DNA of 64,000 nucleotides from Bacillus cereus ATCC 14579 (GTDB lineage Bacteria > Bacillota > Bacilli > Bacillales > Bacillaceae_G), in NCBI RefSeq assembly GCF_000007825.1, contig NC_004722.1:359501-423500 (forward strand), read 5' to 3'. Numbering within the stretch: the first letter of the stretch is position 1; every line of letters begins with the position of its first letter. The notes beneath the pieces are model-generated. The model saw nothing but the letters and a program-made list of their open reading frames with translations. It was not told where the DNA came from and searched no databases. The translations under genes and the position numbers were made by a program. Below are positions 33,787-42,875 of the stretch, one piece after another.

Positions 33787-35121
33787 TCACGTATGAAAAG
33801 GAGGAATACTTTGTTGGAAATGAAAAACATCACAAGGATCATACATAGTTTTTACTTTACGTAATCTGTGAAAGTTAGAGCCATAATAACTAGTTTGCCA
33901 ATTTTTAATGTCGATATCGGGCCAGTTCACATAGTCACCTAGTGTATAAGGATCTAAGCTTTCTCGTAAACCTTTAACCCAGCGTATATTTCGATTTTCT
34001 TCATCATCACATTTCCAAGAGGTAATGTATTCTTGAGCGATAATTGCTTTACGATGAAAATAAGCCGTTTCATTCGGCGAAATATTTTCAACAGCACCTA
34101 TGAGCGATTGATGCCAAATACTAGCATCTTTATTTGGTGCATGAGAAAGAAAGGATTGCATGATTTGAATGCCTTTAAGGGGAATAGGTTTATAGACATA
34201 GGAACCAGAGCGCTTAAAATTTTCAGGGATGTTACCTCCATTAAAAAATTCAACAGCCTTTATATAAGGAACTTCTTCTATAAAGAGAGAGGGGCTACCA
34301 GTTTCAAGAAGAGGGGATAATAGGGAATGGAGTTCAGAGGGAGAACCGACAAACTCGCCTTGTGCTTCAATTTTATTTCGTTGCTTGGCGAATAATTCGA
34401 TCGATGAAGTGAGACGTTCATCTATATAAGGTGCCCAGTTTTGCCACGCTTGAAATGCAGCAATAAAGTCTTCCCATTCCCATGTAATTGAGAAAATTGA
34501 TACATTTTTTATCGGGTGGACTCGAAAAGTTAAGGAAGTGACAATTCCGAAGCTTCCACCACCGCCACCACGGCATGCCCAAAAAAGGTTAGAGTTTTCT
34601 TGTTCATTTGCACGAATGAGTTTTGCACCAAATTTTCCACACGCTTGTACCATTTCCACTTCCATTAATTGATCACATGTTAATCCAAATAAGCGCGAAA
34701 GCATACCAATACCACCGCCAAGTGCTAATCCAACAACTCCAACGCTTGCACTTGTACCAGCAGGAATTGTAACACCGTAATTCCAAAGTTCTTTATAAAC
34801 AGTGCCAAGATTTGCACCAGCCTCAATTGTTGCTGTTAATTTCTCTGTATTAACAGTAATGCGATGCATTTCACTCACATCAATAATAAGTCCTCTATTT
34901 AAAAGAGAAAAATTTTCATAGCTATGACGTCCACTTCTTAACCGAAATGGTATATGACGTTCACGTGCCCATTTTAAGGCGTTACAGACATCCTTGTTAT
35001 TTTGACAAAAAACAATAATACAAGGGAGTTTTGGAATACTTAAATTTAAATTCATTCGGGCTACGTCGTAGTCAGGATCTGTGGGAACAACGATACGACC
35101 TGTTAATTTTGTTTGCTTCAA
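33787..35121 (-). CDS. FAD-linked oxidase, berberine-bridge-enzyme-like (CotQ/YgaK type)
   Basis: The 444-residue flavoprotein has a PCMH-type FAD domain. The covalent-FAD histidine is His66 in RSGRHSYENF, and the FAD-binding glycine loop is CRGGGGGSFGIVTSL, which may hold a second cysteinyl link. A C-terminal BBE segment (NWPDIDIKNWQTSYYGSNFHRL) closes the active site. B. subtilis homologues include YgaK and the spore-coat protein CotQ; no coat role is shown here. A CATATATTA at 35167-35159 on this strand resembles a sporulation sigma -10 but lacks a clear -35. The TTG start follows AGGAG. Confidence 0.8.
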   Translation of the reverse strand: MKQTKLTGRIVVPTDPDYDVARMNLNLSIPKLPCIIVFCQNNKDVCNALKWARERHIPFRLRSGRHSYENFSLLNRGLIIDVSEMHRITVNTEKLTATIEAGANLGTVYKELWNYGVTIPAGTSASVGVVGLALGGGIGMLSRLFGLTCDQLMEVEMVQACGKFGAKLIRANEQENSNLFWACRGGGGGSFGIVTSLTFRVHPIKNVSIFSITWEWEDFIAAFQAWQNWAPYIDERLTSSIELFAKQRNKIEAQGEFVGSPSELHSLLSPLLETGSPSLFIEEVPYIKAVEFFNGGNIPENFKRSGSYVYKPIPLKGIQIMQSFLSHAPNKDASIWHQSLIGAVENISPNETAYFHRKAIIAQEYITSWKCDDEENRNIRWVKGLRESLDPYTLGDYVNWPDIDIKNWQTSYYGSNFHRLRKVKTMYDPCDVFHFQQSIPPFHT

Positions 35122-35270
35122 TTTATTACTCCTTTCTAAAATAATCAGAGTTTTTTATTAATATATGAAAAATGTCTGTAATACGCGTGGACAAGGAGAG
35201 GTGAAGAATGAGATTTACCTTTGTGAGAAATAAATAAAGCATAAGAATAAAGAATCTACATAGAGTTCAA

Positions 35271-35328
35271 TGAAAACAGTTGCAAACTGTTCATATTTTG
35301 TTATGATAGTGTTACGAAAACGTTTGCA
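35271..35328 (+). promoter_or_regulatory. malL promoter with two LacI-type operators
   Basis: TTGCAA (35280-35285), 16 bp and TATGAT (35302-35307) form the promoter. TGAAAACAGTTGCA (35271-35284) overlaps the -35, and CGAAAACGTTTGCA (35315-35328) covers the start region. Both resemble cre or MalR-type LacI-family operators. Confidence 0.65.
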
Positions 35329-35365
35329 TAAAATTTCCGATGGGATGCAAAAGGAGAGAATGACT

Positions 35366-37030
35366 ATGAATAAGACATGGTGGAAAGAAGCGGTTGCTTA
35401 TCAAATTTATCCACGAAGCTTTATGGATTCAAATGGTGATGGTATTGGAGATTTACAAGGTATTATTGCAAAACTGGATTATTTAAAAGATTTAGGTATA
35501 GATGTAATTTGGATTTGTCCAATGTATAAGTCGCCTAATGATGATAATGGTTATGATATTAGTGATTATCAAGATATTATGGATGAGTTTGGTACAATGG
35601 CAGACTTTGATGCTTTACTAGATGAAGTTCATAAGCGTGATATGAAGCTTATTATTGATTTAGTTATTAATCATACGAGTGATGAACATCCATGGTTTAT
35701 TGAATCACGTTCATCTAAAGATAATCCGAAGCGTGATTGGTATATTTGGCATGATGGTAAAGATGGTGCGGAGCCAAACAACTGGGAAAGTATTTTTAAT
35801 GGTTCGGCATGGGAATATGATGAAGAAACAGAACAATATTATTTACATTTATTCTCACGTAAACAACCAGATTTAAACTGGGAGAATAAAGAAGTTCGCG
35901 AAGTACTATACGATACGGTTAATTGGTGGCTTGATAAAGGTATTGATGGTTTCCGCGTTGATGCGATCAGTCATATTAAAAAAGAAGAAGGCCTCAAGGA
36001 TATGCCAAATCCAAAAGGGTTAAAATATGTGCCATCTTTTGATAAACATATGAATGTGAAAGGTATTCAACCTTTATTAGAAGAGCTAAAAGAAAATACA
36101 TTCTCTAAGTACGATATTATGACTGTTGGTGAAGCAAATGGTGTTAAGATTGAAGATGCTGAGCTTTGGGTTGGAGAAGAGCAAGGTAAGTTCAATATGG
36201 TATTCCAATTTGAACATTTAAGTTTATGGGATGCAGAGAAGAAGAAAGACCTTGATGTTGTAGGATTGAAAAAAGTATTAACGAAATGGCAAAAAGGATT
36301 AGAAAATAAAGGATGGAACGCTTTATATATTGAGAATCACGATAAACCACGTATCGTTTCAACATGGGGAGATGATAAACAATATTGGCGTGAAAGTGCA
36401 ACAGCTCTAGGGGCGATGTATTTCTTTATGCACGGTACACCTTTTATTTATCAAGGCCAAGAAATTGGTATGACAAATGTTCAGTTACCAAATATTGAAG
36501 ATTACGATGATGTAGCAATTAAAAATTTATATCGCGAGAAAATTGCAGAGGGCGTACCACATCAAGATATGATGGAGATTATATGGGCTTCTTGCCGCGA
36601 TAATTCACGTACACCTATGCAGTGGAATGATGAGATGAATGCTGGTTTCACAACAAGTACACCTTGGTTTAGCATGAATCCAAATTACAAAGAAATTAAT
36701 GTTGAGAAGCAAAAAAATGAAGAAAAGTCTATTTTCAATTTCTATAAGAAAATGATTGCCCTGAAAAAAGAGCACGATGTACTGAACTATGGCACGTACG
36801 ATTTACTTTTAGAAGACGATCCACAAATTTATGCATATACACGTACGTTACAGGATGAAAAAGTCATTGTAATTAGTAATATCTCAAAAGAGGAAGCTGT
36901 GTATAATGAGGGTTCATTTGCACTAGAACGCAAACGTTTGCTTTTAAATAACTATGAAGTTGCGGAACATGAAGAAGTAACAACAATTGCTTTAAAGCCT
37001 TATGAAACAAGGGTTTATCGCATTTCATAA
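35366..37030 (+). CDS. malL: Alpha-glucosidase (oligo-1,6-glucosidase type, GH13)
   Basis: The 554-residue GH13 enzyme starts MNKTWWKEAVAYQIYPRSFM. It contains the four conserved regions: DLVINHTSDEH, GFRVDAISH with the nucleophile Asp, MTVGEANG with the acid Glu, and ENHDKPR. Family relatives cleave isomaltose, maltose or, in TreA, trehalose 6-phosphate in the cytoplasm. The adjoining PTS permease suggests either a phosphorylated or free alpha-glucoside substrate, and I cannot decide which. ATG 35366 lies 10 nt after GGAG; the in-frame ATG at 35360 is the alternative. A perfect GCAAACGTTTGC palindrome lies inside the gene near its 3' end. Confidence 0.85.
   Translation: MNKTWWKEAVAYQIYPRSFMDSNGDGIGDLQGIIAKLDYLKDLGIDVIWICPMYKSPNDDNGYDISDYQDIMDEFGTMADFDALLDEVHKRDMKLIIDLVINHTSDEHPWFIESRSSKDNPKRDWYIWHDGKDGAEPNNWESIFNGSAWEYDEETEQYYLHLFSRKQPDLNWENKEVREVLYDTVNWWLDKGIDGFRVDAISHIKKEEGLKDMPNPKGLKYVPSFDKHMNVKGIQPLLEELKENTFSKYDIMTVGEANGVKIEDAELWVGEEQGKFNMVFQFEHLSLWDAEKKKDLDVVGLKKVLTKWQKGLENKGWNALYIENHDKPRIVSTWGDDKQYWRESATALGAMYFFMHGTPFIYQGQEIGMTNVQLPNIEDYDDVAIKNLYREKIAEGVPHQDMMEIIWASCRDNSRTPMQWNDEMNAGFTTSTPWFSMNPNYKEINVEKQKNEEKSIFNFYKKMIALKKEHDVLNYGTYDLLLEDDPQIYAYTRTLQDEKVIVISNISKEEAVYNEGSFALERKRLLLNNYEVAEHEEVTTIALKPYETRVYRIS
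36930..36941. promoter_or_regulatory. Intragenic LacI-type operator in malL
   Basis: GCAAACGTTTGC is a perfect 12-bp palindrome and the core of MalR-type operators. It sits in codons about 90 bp before the malL stop and may loop to sites upstream of the PTS gene. Confidence 0.45.
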
Positions 37031-37031
37031 T

Positions 37032-37062
37032 AAAAAAGGATGCTCTTTGAGCATCTTTTTTT
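37032..37062 (+). terminator. Terminator after malL
   Basis: GATGCTC/GAGCATC stem with a TTT loop and seven Ts. Confidence 0.85.
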
Positions 37063-37083
37063 ATGAAAAAAAATAAATTTCTA

Positions 37084-37172
37084 TTGCAAAGTGAAAACGC
37101 TTTTATTAAAATAGATTTATGAAAACGGTTGCGTAAAGATAAAAATAAAGTAACATAAGGAATCGTTTTCAT
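37084..37172 (+). promoter_or_regulatory. PTS gene promoter with three operator-like boxes
   Basis: TTGCAA (37084-37089), 17 bp and TAAAAT (37107-37112). A cre-like TGAAAACGCTTTTA lies in the spacer (37092-37105), TGAAAACGGTTGCG just downstream (37120-37133), and an inverted AATCGTTTTCAT at 37161-37172. This suggests control by CcpA plus a sugar-specific LacI-family repressor encoded elsewhere. Confidence 0.6.
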
Positions 37173-37235
37173 AAAGGGAACAGAAATTATAATTTAAATC
37201 ATTATGTTTTTATAAATAAAGGGGAGGAAGAACAG

Positions 37236-38873
37236 ATGAAAATTACGTCTTTTGATTTTTGGCAAAAGTTCGGGAAAGCGTTATTAGTTGTTGTAGCCGT
37301 AATGCCAGCAGCTGGTTTAATGATTTCCATCGGTAAGTTAATTGGTATGTCTGCTGGGGATGTTAACGCAGTTCATACAATCGCTCGCGTAATGGAAGAC
37401 ATCGGTTGGGCAATCATTACAAATCTACACATCTTATTCGCAGTAGCAATTGGGGGATCTTGGGCGAAAGATCGCGCAGGTGGTGCATTTGCAGCGCTAT
37501 TAGCATTCGTCTTAACAAACCGAATTACAGGAGCTATATTTGGGGTAAACGCTGAAATGTTAGCGGATTCAAAAGCGAAAGTTTCTTCAGTAATAGCGGG
37601 AGATTTAATTGTAAAAGATTACTTTACTTCTGTACTTGGTGCACCTGCATTAAACATGGGAGTGTTCGTAGGGATTATCACAGGTTTCTTAGGAGCTACT
37701 TTATATAACAGATATTATAACTATGATAGACTGCCGCAGGCATTAGCATTCTTTAATGGAAAACGATTTGTACCATTCGTTGTAATTCTTTGGTCTACAG
37801 TTACTGCGATTGTATTATCACTTCTATGGCCATTCATCCAAAGTGGGTTAAATGAATTTGGTCGCTGGATTGCAGCTTCAAAAGATAGTGCACCAGTTGT
37901 TGCACCGTTTGTATATGGAACGTTAGAGCGTTTATTATTACCATTTGGTTTACACCATATGTTAACGATTCCGATGAACTATACAGAGCTAGGCGGAACA
38001 TATACGATGCTAACTGGTTCAAAAGTTGGACAAGTTGTAGCAGGACAAGATCCATTATGGCTTGCATGGATTACAGATTTAAATAATTTATTAGCAAATG
38101 GAGATACGAAGGCATATAACGATTTATTAAATAATGTTGTACCAGCTCGTTTCAAAGCTGGACAAGTTATCGGCTCAACAGCAGCGTTAATGGGGATTGC
38201 ATTTGCGATGTTCCGTAACGTTGATAAAGAAAAGCGTGCAAAATATAAACCAATGTTTTTATCAGCAGCATTAGCAGTATTCTTAACAGGTGTAACAGAA
38301 CCAATTGAATTCATGTTCATGTTTATTGCTCCAGTATTATATGTTGTATATGCTATTACAACAGGACTTGCATTCGCGCTAGCTGATTTAATTAACTTAC
38401 GTGTTCATGCATTTGGATTTATTGAGTTAATTACTCGTACGCCAATGATGGTTAACGCAGGTTTAACAAGAGACTTAATCAACTTTGTTATTGTTTCATT
38501 AGTGTTCTTCGGTCTTAACTTTACACTATTTAATTTCTTAATTAAAAAATTCAATTTACCAACACCAGGGCGTGCAGGTAACTATATTGATAATGAAGAT
38601 GAGGCATCAGAAGGAACAGGAAATGTACAAGACGGTTCATTAGCAACAAAAGTTATCGATTTATTAGGTGGAAAAGAAAATATTGCTGACGTAGATGCTT
38701 GTATGACGCGCTTACGTGTAACAGTAAAAGATTTAGATGTTGTTGCACCAGAAGCACAGTGGAAACAAAATGGTGCTTTAGGGCTTATTGTAAAAGACAA
38801 AGGTGTACAAGCGGTATATGGTCCGAAAGCTGACGTATTAAAGTCAGACATTCAAGATATGTTAGGTGCGTAA
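37236..38873 (+). CDS. malP: PTS transporter EIICB, glucose/maltose family
   Basis: The 545-residue protein joins a membrane EIIC domain of about ten helices to a C-terminal EIIB domain. EIIC has the glucose-family features FGLHHMLTIPMNYTELGG and GVTEPIEFMFMF; EIIB has phosphorylation cysteine in ENIADVDACMTRLRVTV. No EIIA is encoded, so a shared EIIA-Glc must donate phosphate. Pairing with an alpha-glucosidase gene points to a maltose or other alpha-glucoside substrate, as for B. subtilis MalP, but glucose cannot be excluded. GGGGAGG precedes the ATG. Confidence 0.72.
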   Translation: MKITSFDFWQKFGKALLVVVAVMPAAGLMISIGKLIGMSAGDVNAVHTIARVMEDIGWAIITNLHILFAVAIGGSWAKDRAGGAFAALLAFVLTNRITGAIFGVNAEMLADSKAKVSSVIAGDLIVKDYFTSVLGAPALNMGVFVGIITGFLGATLYNRYYNYDRLPQALAFFNGKRFVPFVVILWSTVTAIVLSLLWPFIQSGLNEFGRWIAASKDSAPVVAPFVYGTLERLLLPFGLHHMLTIPMNYTELGGTYTMLTGSKVGQVVAGQDPLWLAWITDLNNLLANGDTKAYNDLLNNVVPARFKAGQVIGSTAALMGIAFAMFRNVDKEKRAKYKPMFLSAALAVFLTGVTEPIEFMFMFIAPVLYVVYAITTGLAFALADLINLRVHAFGFIELITRTPMMVNAGLTRDLINFVIVSLVFFGLNFTLFNFLIKKFNLPTPGRAGNYIDNEDEASEGTGNVQDGSLATKVIDLLGGKENIADVDACMTRLRVTVKDLDVVAPEAQWKQNGALGLIVKDKGVQAVYGPKADVLKSDIQDMLGA

Positions 38874-38877
38874 TAAT

Positions 38878-39669
38878 ATGAAATTGCTAACTTTAAACTG
38901 TCATTCTTGGCAAGAAGAGAATCAAATAGAAAAGATACAATACCTTGCTAAAGTAATTCAAGAAGAAGAGTACGATGTCATCGCATTGCAAGAAGTAAGT
39001 CAGTCCATACAAGCTGAAAATGTATGCGGTAACAAGAAAAAAGATAATTTTGGACTTTTACTATTAGAAGAGTTAAAAGCGCTACATGTAAAAGATTACA
39101 ATATTACTTGGGATTTCTCTCATATTGGTTATGATGTGTACGAAGAAGGATTAGCAATTATAACGAAGCATAATATTATAAAAGAAGATACGTTCTTCAT
39201 TTCAGAAAACGAGGATACAACGTATTGGAAAACGCGTAAAATTGTAAGTACAACAATTGCTTATAATGGTAAGGATATAACGTTTTACTCTTGTCATCTC
39301 GGTTGGTGGAATGATGAAGAAGAGTCATTCAAAGGTCAAGTCGATCGTTTGATGGAGCGTGTAGATAGCAATAAGCTCGCCTTCCTAATGGGGGATTTTA
39401 ATAACAATGCTCGATTGAAAGGCGAAGGTTATGAGTATATGATGCAAAAAGGGTTGTATGACACATATGAATTAGCAATAGAGAAGGATGAAGGAACGAC
39501 TGTCCAAGGTGAGATTGCTGGTTGGGATGAAAATAAACATAATTTGCGAATCGATCTAATATTGTGTAACCAAAGTAAAAAAGTTCATTCTTCAAAAGTT
39601 ATTTTTAATGGTACAAACAGAAATGTAATTTCAGATCATTTCGGTGTAGAGGTTCAATTGGATATATAA
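38878..39669 (+). CDS. Endonuclease/exonuclease/phosphatase (EEP) family protein
   Basis: The 263-residue cytoplasmic protein has the EEP fold motifs in order: MKLLTLNCHSW, DVIALQEVSQ, FYSCHLGWWNDE, LMGDFNNNA and the C-terminal ISDHFGVEVQL, with the catalytic Asp-His pair. Members hydrolyse phosphodiesters or phosphomonoesters; a sugar or lipid phosphate is possible here. It starts 4 bp after the PTS stop and so is cotranscribed with the sugar transporter, although no sugar role for this family is established. An AGGTG site lies inside the end of the PTS gene. No signal peptide is present, which argues against a secreted sphingomyelinase or DNase. Confidence 0.75.
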   Translation: MKLLTLNCHSWQEENQIEKIQYLAKVIQEEEYDVIALQEVSQSIQAENVCGNKKKDNFGLLLLEELKALHVKDYNITWDFSHIGYDVYEEGLAIITKHNIIKEDTFFISENEDTTYWKTRKIVSTTIAYNGKDITFYSCHLGWWNDEEESFKGQVDRLMERVDSNKLAFLMGDFNNNARLKGEGYEYMMQKGLYDTYELAIEKDEGTTVQGEIAGWDENKHNLRIDLILCNQSKKVHSSKVIFNGTNRNVISDHFGVEVQLDI

Positions 39670-39675
39670 TAGAAG

Positions 39676-39757
39676 AAATCCTCACAGAGAATAAAAGCTG
39701 TGAGGATTTTTTTTAGGAATACAAGTATTTCCAAGAGAAAATACTTGTATTTTTTAT
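39676..39757 (+). terminator. Tandem terminators after the EEP gene
   Basis: The first stem, AAATCCTCACAG/CTGTGAGGATTT (39676-39709), is followed by a T tract. The second, AATACAAGTATTT/AAATACTTGTATT (39718-39751), is also followed by Ts. Confidence 0.85.
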
Positions 39758-39818
39758 GACATTTCATATATATTTGTTATTATTGAATGTAAAACCGATT
39801 TGGTCATTTTGTATTCAT

Positions 39819-39858
39819 ACTTTGACTCACTTCGTTATATAATGAAGTAAGTGAAAGT
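39819..39858 (+). promoter_or_regulatory. Large dyad enclosing a -10 before yhgE
   Basis: ACTTTGACTCACTTC and GAAGTAAGTGAAAGT (13 of 15 positions pair) flank a loop containing TATAAT (39838-39843). It looks like an operator over a promoter. No matching repressor gene is adjacent and I see no good -35. The remainder of the 39758-39974 gap shows nothing else. Confidence 0.4.
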
Positions 39859-39974
39859 TAATGGGAAAAAATAGTACGTTTTTGGTTAATACACGATGTA
39901 GAAAGTGATATAATTGCAAAATGTATGTATCATTTTCTAAAGAAGGAAAAATATATAATTAGGTGATAACTTCT

Positions 39975-42836
39975 ATGAAACAGATTTGGCGTATTTATAA
40001 GACAGATTTACGGAATGTAGCCAAACATTGGGCTGCAATTGTTATTGTTTTAGGATTAATGATTTTACCATCGTTATATGCATGGTTTAACATTAAAGCT
40101 TCTTGGGATCCATATGGAAATACAAAAGAGGTTCCCATTGCAGTTTCTAACCAAGATGCAGGTTCTAATTTAAGAGGGAAAGATATTAATATCGGGAAAG
40201 AGATTGTAGACTCCCTTAAGAAAAACAACAATCTTGGCTGGAAATTTGTAGATGAAAAACAAGCAATTCACGTAGTTGAGCGTGGAGATTATTATGCAAG
40301 TATTACGATTCCAAAAGATTTCTCTGAAAAAATTGCAACTGTTCTGGATGAAAATCCTAAAAAACCAGAACTGGATTACTATGTGAATGAAAAAGTAAAC
40401 GCGATTGCACCGAAGATTACAGCAAAAGGTGCATCAGGTATTACAGAAGAAATTAGTAAAAACTTTGTAAAAACAGCAAACGGTGAGATTTTTAAAATCT
40501 TCAATGACCTTGGAATCGATTTAGAAACAAACTTACCAAGTATCGAAAAAGTAAAAGATCTTGTATTTAAGTTAGAAGCGCAGTTCCCAGAAATGAATAC
40601 ACTTATGGATAAGGCGTTAGATGATGCAACTCGAGCAGAAGATGTTGTGAAAGTGGCGCAAAAAGATTTACCTGTTGTAGAGAGTGTAATAAATGATGGG
40701 CAGGAAGCATTGGCGAATTTAGATAAGTTCTTTGCAAGACAAGATCAAACATTAAAAAACGCTCCAGGAACGATAAGAAATGATTTAGTAGCAGCAAAAG
40801 GCGTTATGGATAGTGCAGCTGCATTTACTGACTTTTTAATGAATCCAGGTGTAGAACTAAATATTCCTGACTTGTCTGGAATGAATGGATTACCTGAATT
40901 CCCAGCGAGACCAGATCTTTCTAAGTTGAATAGTGATGGTTATAAGAGTATAGCGCAAAATATTAATCAAACAGTAAATAATGTTTTAAGTTCATCACGT
41001 GCAGGAACAGCTTATGGGAAAAGTGTTTTAAATGGATTGCAAAATGGTCAGTTTGATCCAGAACAAGCAAAGAGAGATTTAAATGCGGTATCAGAACGAT
41101 TACAAACTGGTACAGATGGTATTTCATATCTTATTAATTTCTTTACTGAACTTCAAAAATCGGCGACTACTGATTTTGGTCAAAGCTTTTTCAAAGGGCG
41201 AGTGGATCACTTAACTAATGTTAAAAAAGGTATGGAAAATGCAAATAACGGTATTAAAGATATTGTAAATGTTATTGGCAAAGGACAAGAAGTAAAGAAA
41301 GATGTAACAGATGTAGCGAATCAAAAATTAGATGCAGCAAATGGATTAATTGATCAAGCTGAAAAAGATTATAATGAAACGTTTGTAGCAGATTATAAAA
41401 AAGCAGTTAGCACAGTCGATCAAGCTAAAGTTGATGCAAATGCAGTATATGATAATGCAAAAGCAGATTACGATAAAGTAAAAAATGGTATTGAGGGTGC
41501 AAAAGCAGATTTACAGAAAGCAAAAGAAGATGTACAAAATAGAGGTATTAACGGTTTAGATTCAACGAAAGTAGCTTTAAATAGCTTAAATGGTCAATTC
41601 CAATCTGGAATCGGTTTAATTGATGATATGATTCCAGTTCTAGAAAGTACAAATAAGGTTTTAGCGGATGTAAATAGTGATAAAAACCTTAATAATGGAA
41701 TCGCAAAATTAAACAAAGCGAAAAGTAGTCTGCAAAAAGGTGTAGATGCAACGAATAAGGGGATTACACTTCTTAACAATGGCCAGAAACCTACAAAAGA
41801 TGTAATTGAAAGTATTAACAACGCTGCGAAGGGCGGATCAGCTCAATTAACAGATGTATTATCGACGTATGATTCAGAAATTGTACCTAATTTCAATACA
41901 GCAATAGCTCGTACAAAAGAGATGTCGAAAAATACAACTCAAATTTTAAATGATGCAGACAAAAAGCTTCCAGATGTTAAAAAATTACTAGAAGATTCAT
42001 CAAAAGGTTTAGTAGATGGTAAAAAGAAATTAGCAGACATTAAAGCTGAAATGCCGGAGACTGAGAAAAAGATTAAAGAATTAGCAGATAAAATTCGTGA
42101 TTTTGAATCTGAAGAGGATTTAAAAGACATCATACGTTTATTGAAAAATGATGTTGAAAAGCAAAGCGATTACTTTGCGAATCCAGTAAATTTAAAAGAA
42201 AATAAATTATTTGCGATGCCGAATTACGGTTCAGCGATGTCACCATTCTATACAGTGCTTGCATTATGGGTAGGCGCATTATTAATGGTTTCATTATTAA
42301 CGGTAGAAGTACACGAAGAGGGCGCGAATTATAAGAGCCATGAAATTTACTTCGGACGTTTATTAACATTCTTAACGATAGGTCTTTCACAAGCGTTTAT
42401 CGTATCGATGGGAGATATATTCTTACTCGGTACGTACGTAGTCGATAAGTTCTGGTTTGTGTTATTTAGTTTATTTATTGGTGGAGTCTTCGTTTGTATC
42501 GTATACTCACTCGTTTCTATTTTCGGAAACGTTGGGAAATCGATGGCGATCATTTTACTTGTACTACAAGTAGCAGGATCGGGCGGAACATTCCCAATCC
42601 AAATGACACCAGCGTTCTTCCAAGCGATTTATCCGTTCTTACCATTCACATACGCAATTAGCGCAATTCGTGAAACAGTTGGCGGAATGCTTTGGGATAT
42701 CGTAACGCGAGATTTACTTGTGTTAAGTGCTTTCGTAGTAGTTATGATTGTGGCTGCGTTATTACTGAAAACACCAATTAACAAATCAAGTGAAAAATTT
42801 GTTGAGAATGCAAAAGGAAGTAAAATCATTCACTAA
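39975..42836 (+). CDS. yhgE: YhgE/Pip family membrane protein (ABC-2-type)
   Basis: The 953-residue protein has an N-terminal membrane helix (about 17-38, AAIVIVLGLMILPSLYAWFNI) followed by the YhgE/Pip N-terminal domain with SWDPYGNTKEVPIAVSNQD. A very long extracytoplasmic, mostly coiled-coil region follows (about 170-710), then five or six C-terminal helices of the ABC-2 type. Family members include the phage receptor YueB and phage infection protein Pip. YhgE itself has no firm function, though export or envelope roles are suspected. ATG 39975 follows AGGTGAT; an upstream GTG at 39963 lies inside that site. No type VII secretion genes are adjacent. Confidence 0.8.
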   Translation: MKQIWRIYKTDLRNVAKHWAAIVIVLGLMILPSLYAWFNIKASWDPYGNTKEVPIAVSNQDAGSNLRGKDINIGKEIVDSLKKNNNLGWKFVDEKQAIHVVERGDYYASITIPKDFSEKIATVLDENPKKPELDYYVNEKVNAIAPKITAKGASGITEEISKNFVKTANGEIFKIFNDLGIDLETNLPSIEKVKDLVFKLEAQFPEMNTLMDKALDDATRAEDVVKVAQKDLPVVESVINDGQEALANLDKFFARQDQTLKNAPGTIRNDLVAAKGVMDSAAAFTDFLMNPGVELNIPDLSGMNGLPEFPARPDLSKLNSDGYKSIAQNINQTVNNVLSSSRAGTAYGKSVLNGLQNGQFDPEQAKRDLNAVSERLQTGTDGISYLINFFTELQKSATTDFGQSFFKGRVDHLTNVKKGMENANNGIKDIVNVIGKGQEVKKDVTDVANQKLDAANGLIDQAEKDYNETFVADYKKAVSTVDQAKVDANAVYDNAKADYDKVKNGIEGAKADLQKAKEDVQNRGINGLDSTKVALNSLNGQFQSGIGLIDDMIPVLESTNKVLADVNSDKNLNNGIAKLNKAKSSLQKGVDATNKGITLLNNGQKPTKDVIESINNAAKGGSAQLTDVLSTYDSEIVPNFNTAIARTKEMSKNTTQILNDADKKLPDVKKLLEDSSKGLVDGKKKLADIKAEMPETEKKIKELADKIRDFESEEDLKDIIRLLKNDVEKQSDYFANPVNLKENKLFAMPNYGSAMSPFYTVLALWVGALLMVSLLTVEVHEEGANYKSHEIYFGRLLTFLTIGLSQAFIVSMGDIFLLGTYVVDKFWFVLFSLFIGGVFVCIVYSLVSIFGNVGKSMAIILLVLQVAGSGGTFPIQMTPAFFQAIYPFLPFTYAISAIRETVGGMLWDIVTRDLLVLSAFVVVMIVAALLLKTPINKSSEKFVENAKGSKIIH

Positions 42837-42837
42837 A

Positions 42838-42874
42838 ATAAAAGGTTCCTACCGATAGAGGTAGGAACTTTTTG
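42838..42874. terminator. Bidirectional terminator between yhgE and topB
   Basis: AAAGGTTCCTACC/GGTAGGAACTTTT stem (one G-U pair), 6-nt loop, A and T tracts on either side. Confidence 0.88.
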
Positions 42875-42875
42875 T

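Noticed and set aside
39975..42836. YhgE/Pip protein as evidence for a type VII secretion locus
   Set aside because: No EssC, WXG100 or other type VII genes adjoin it; the family also occurs alone.
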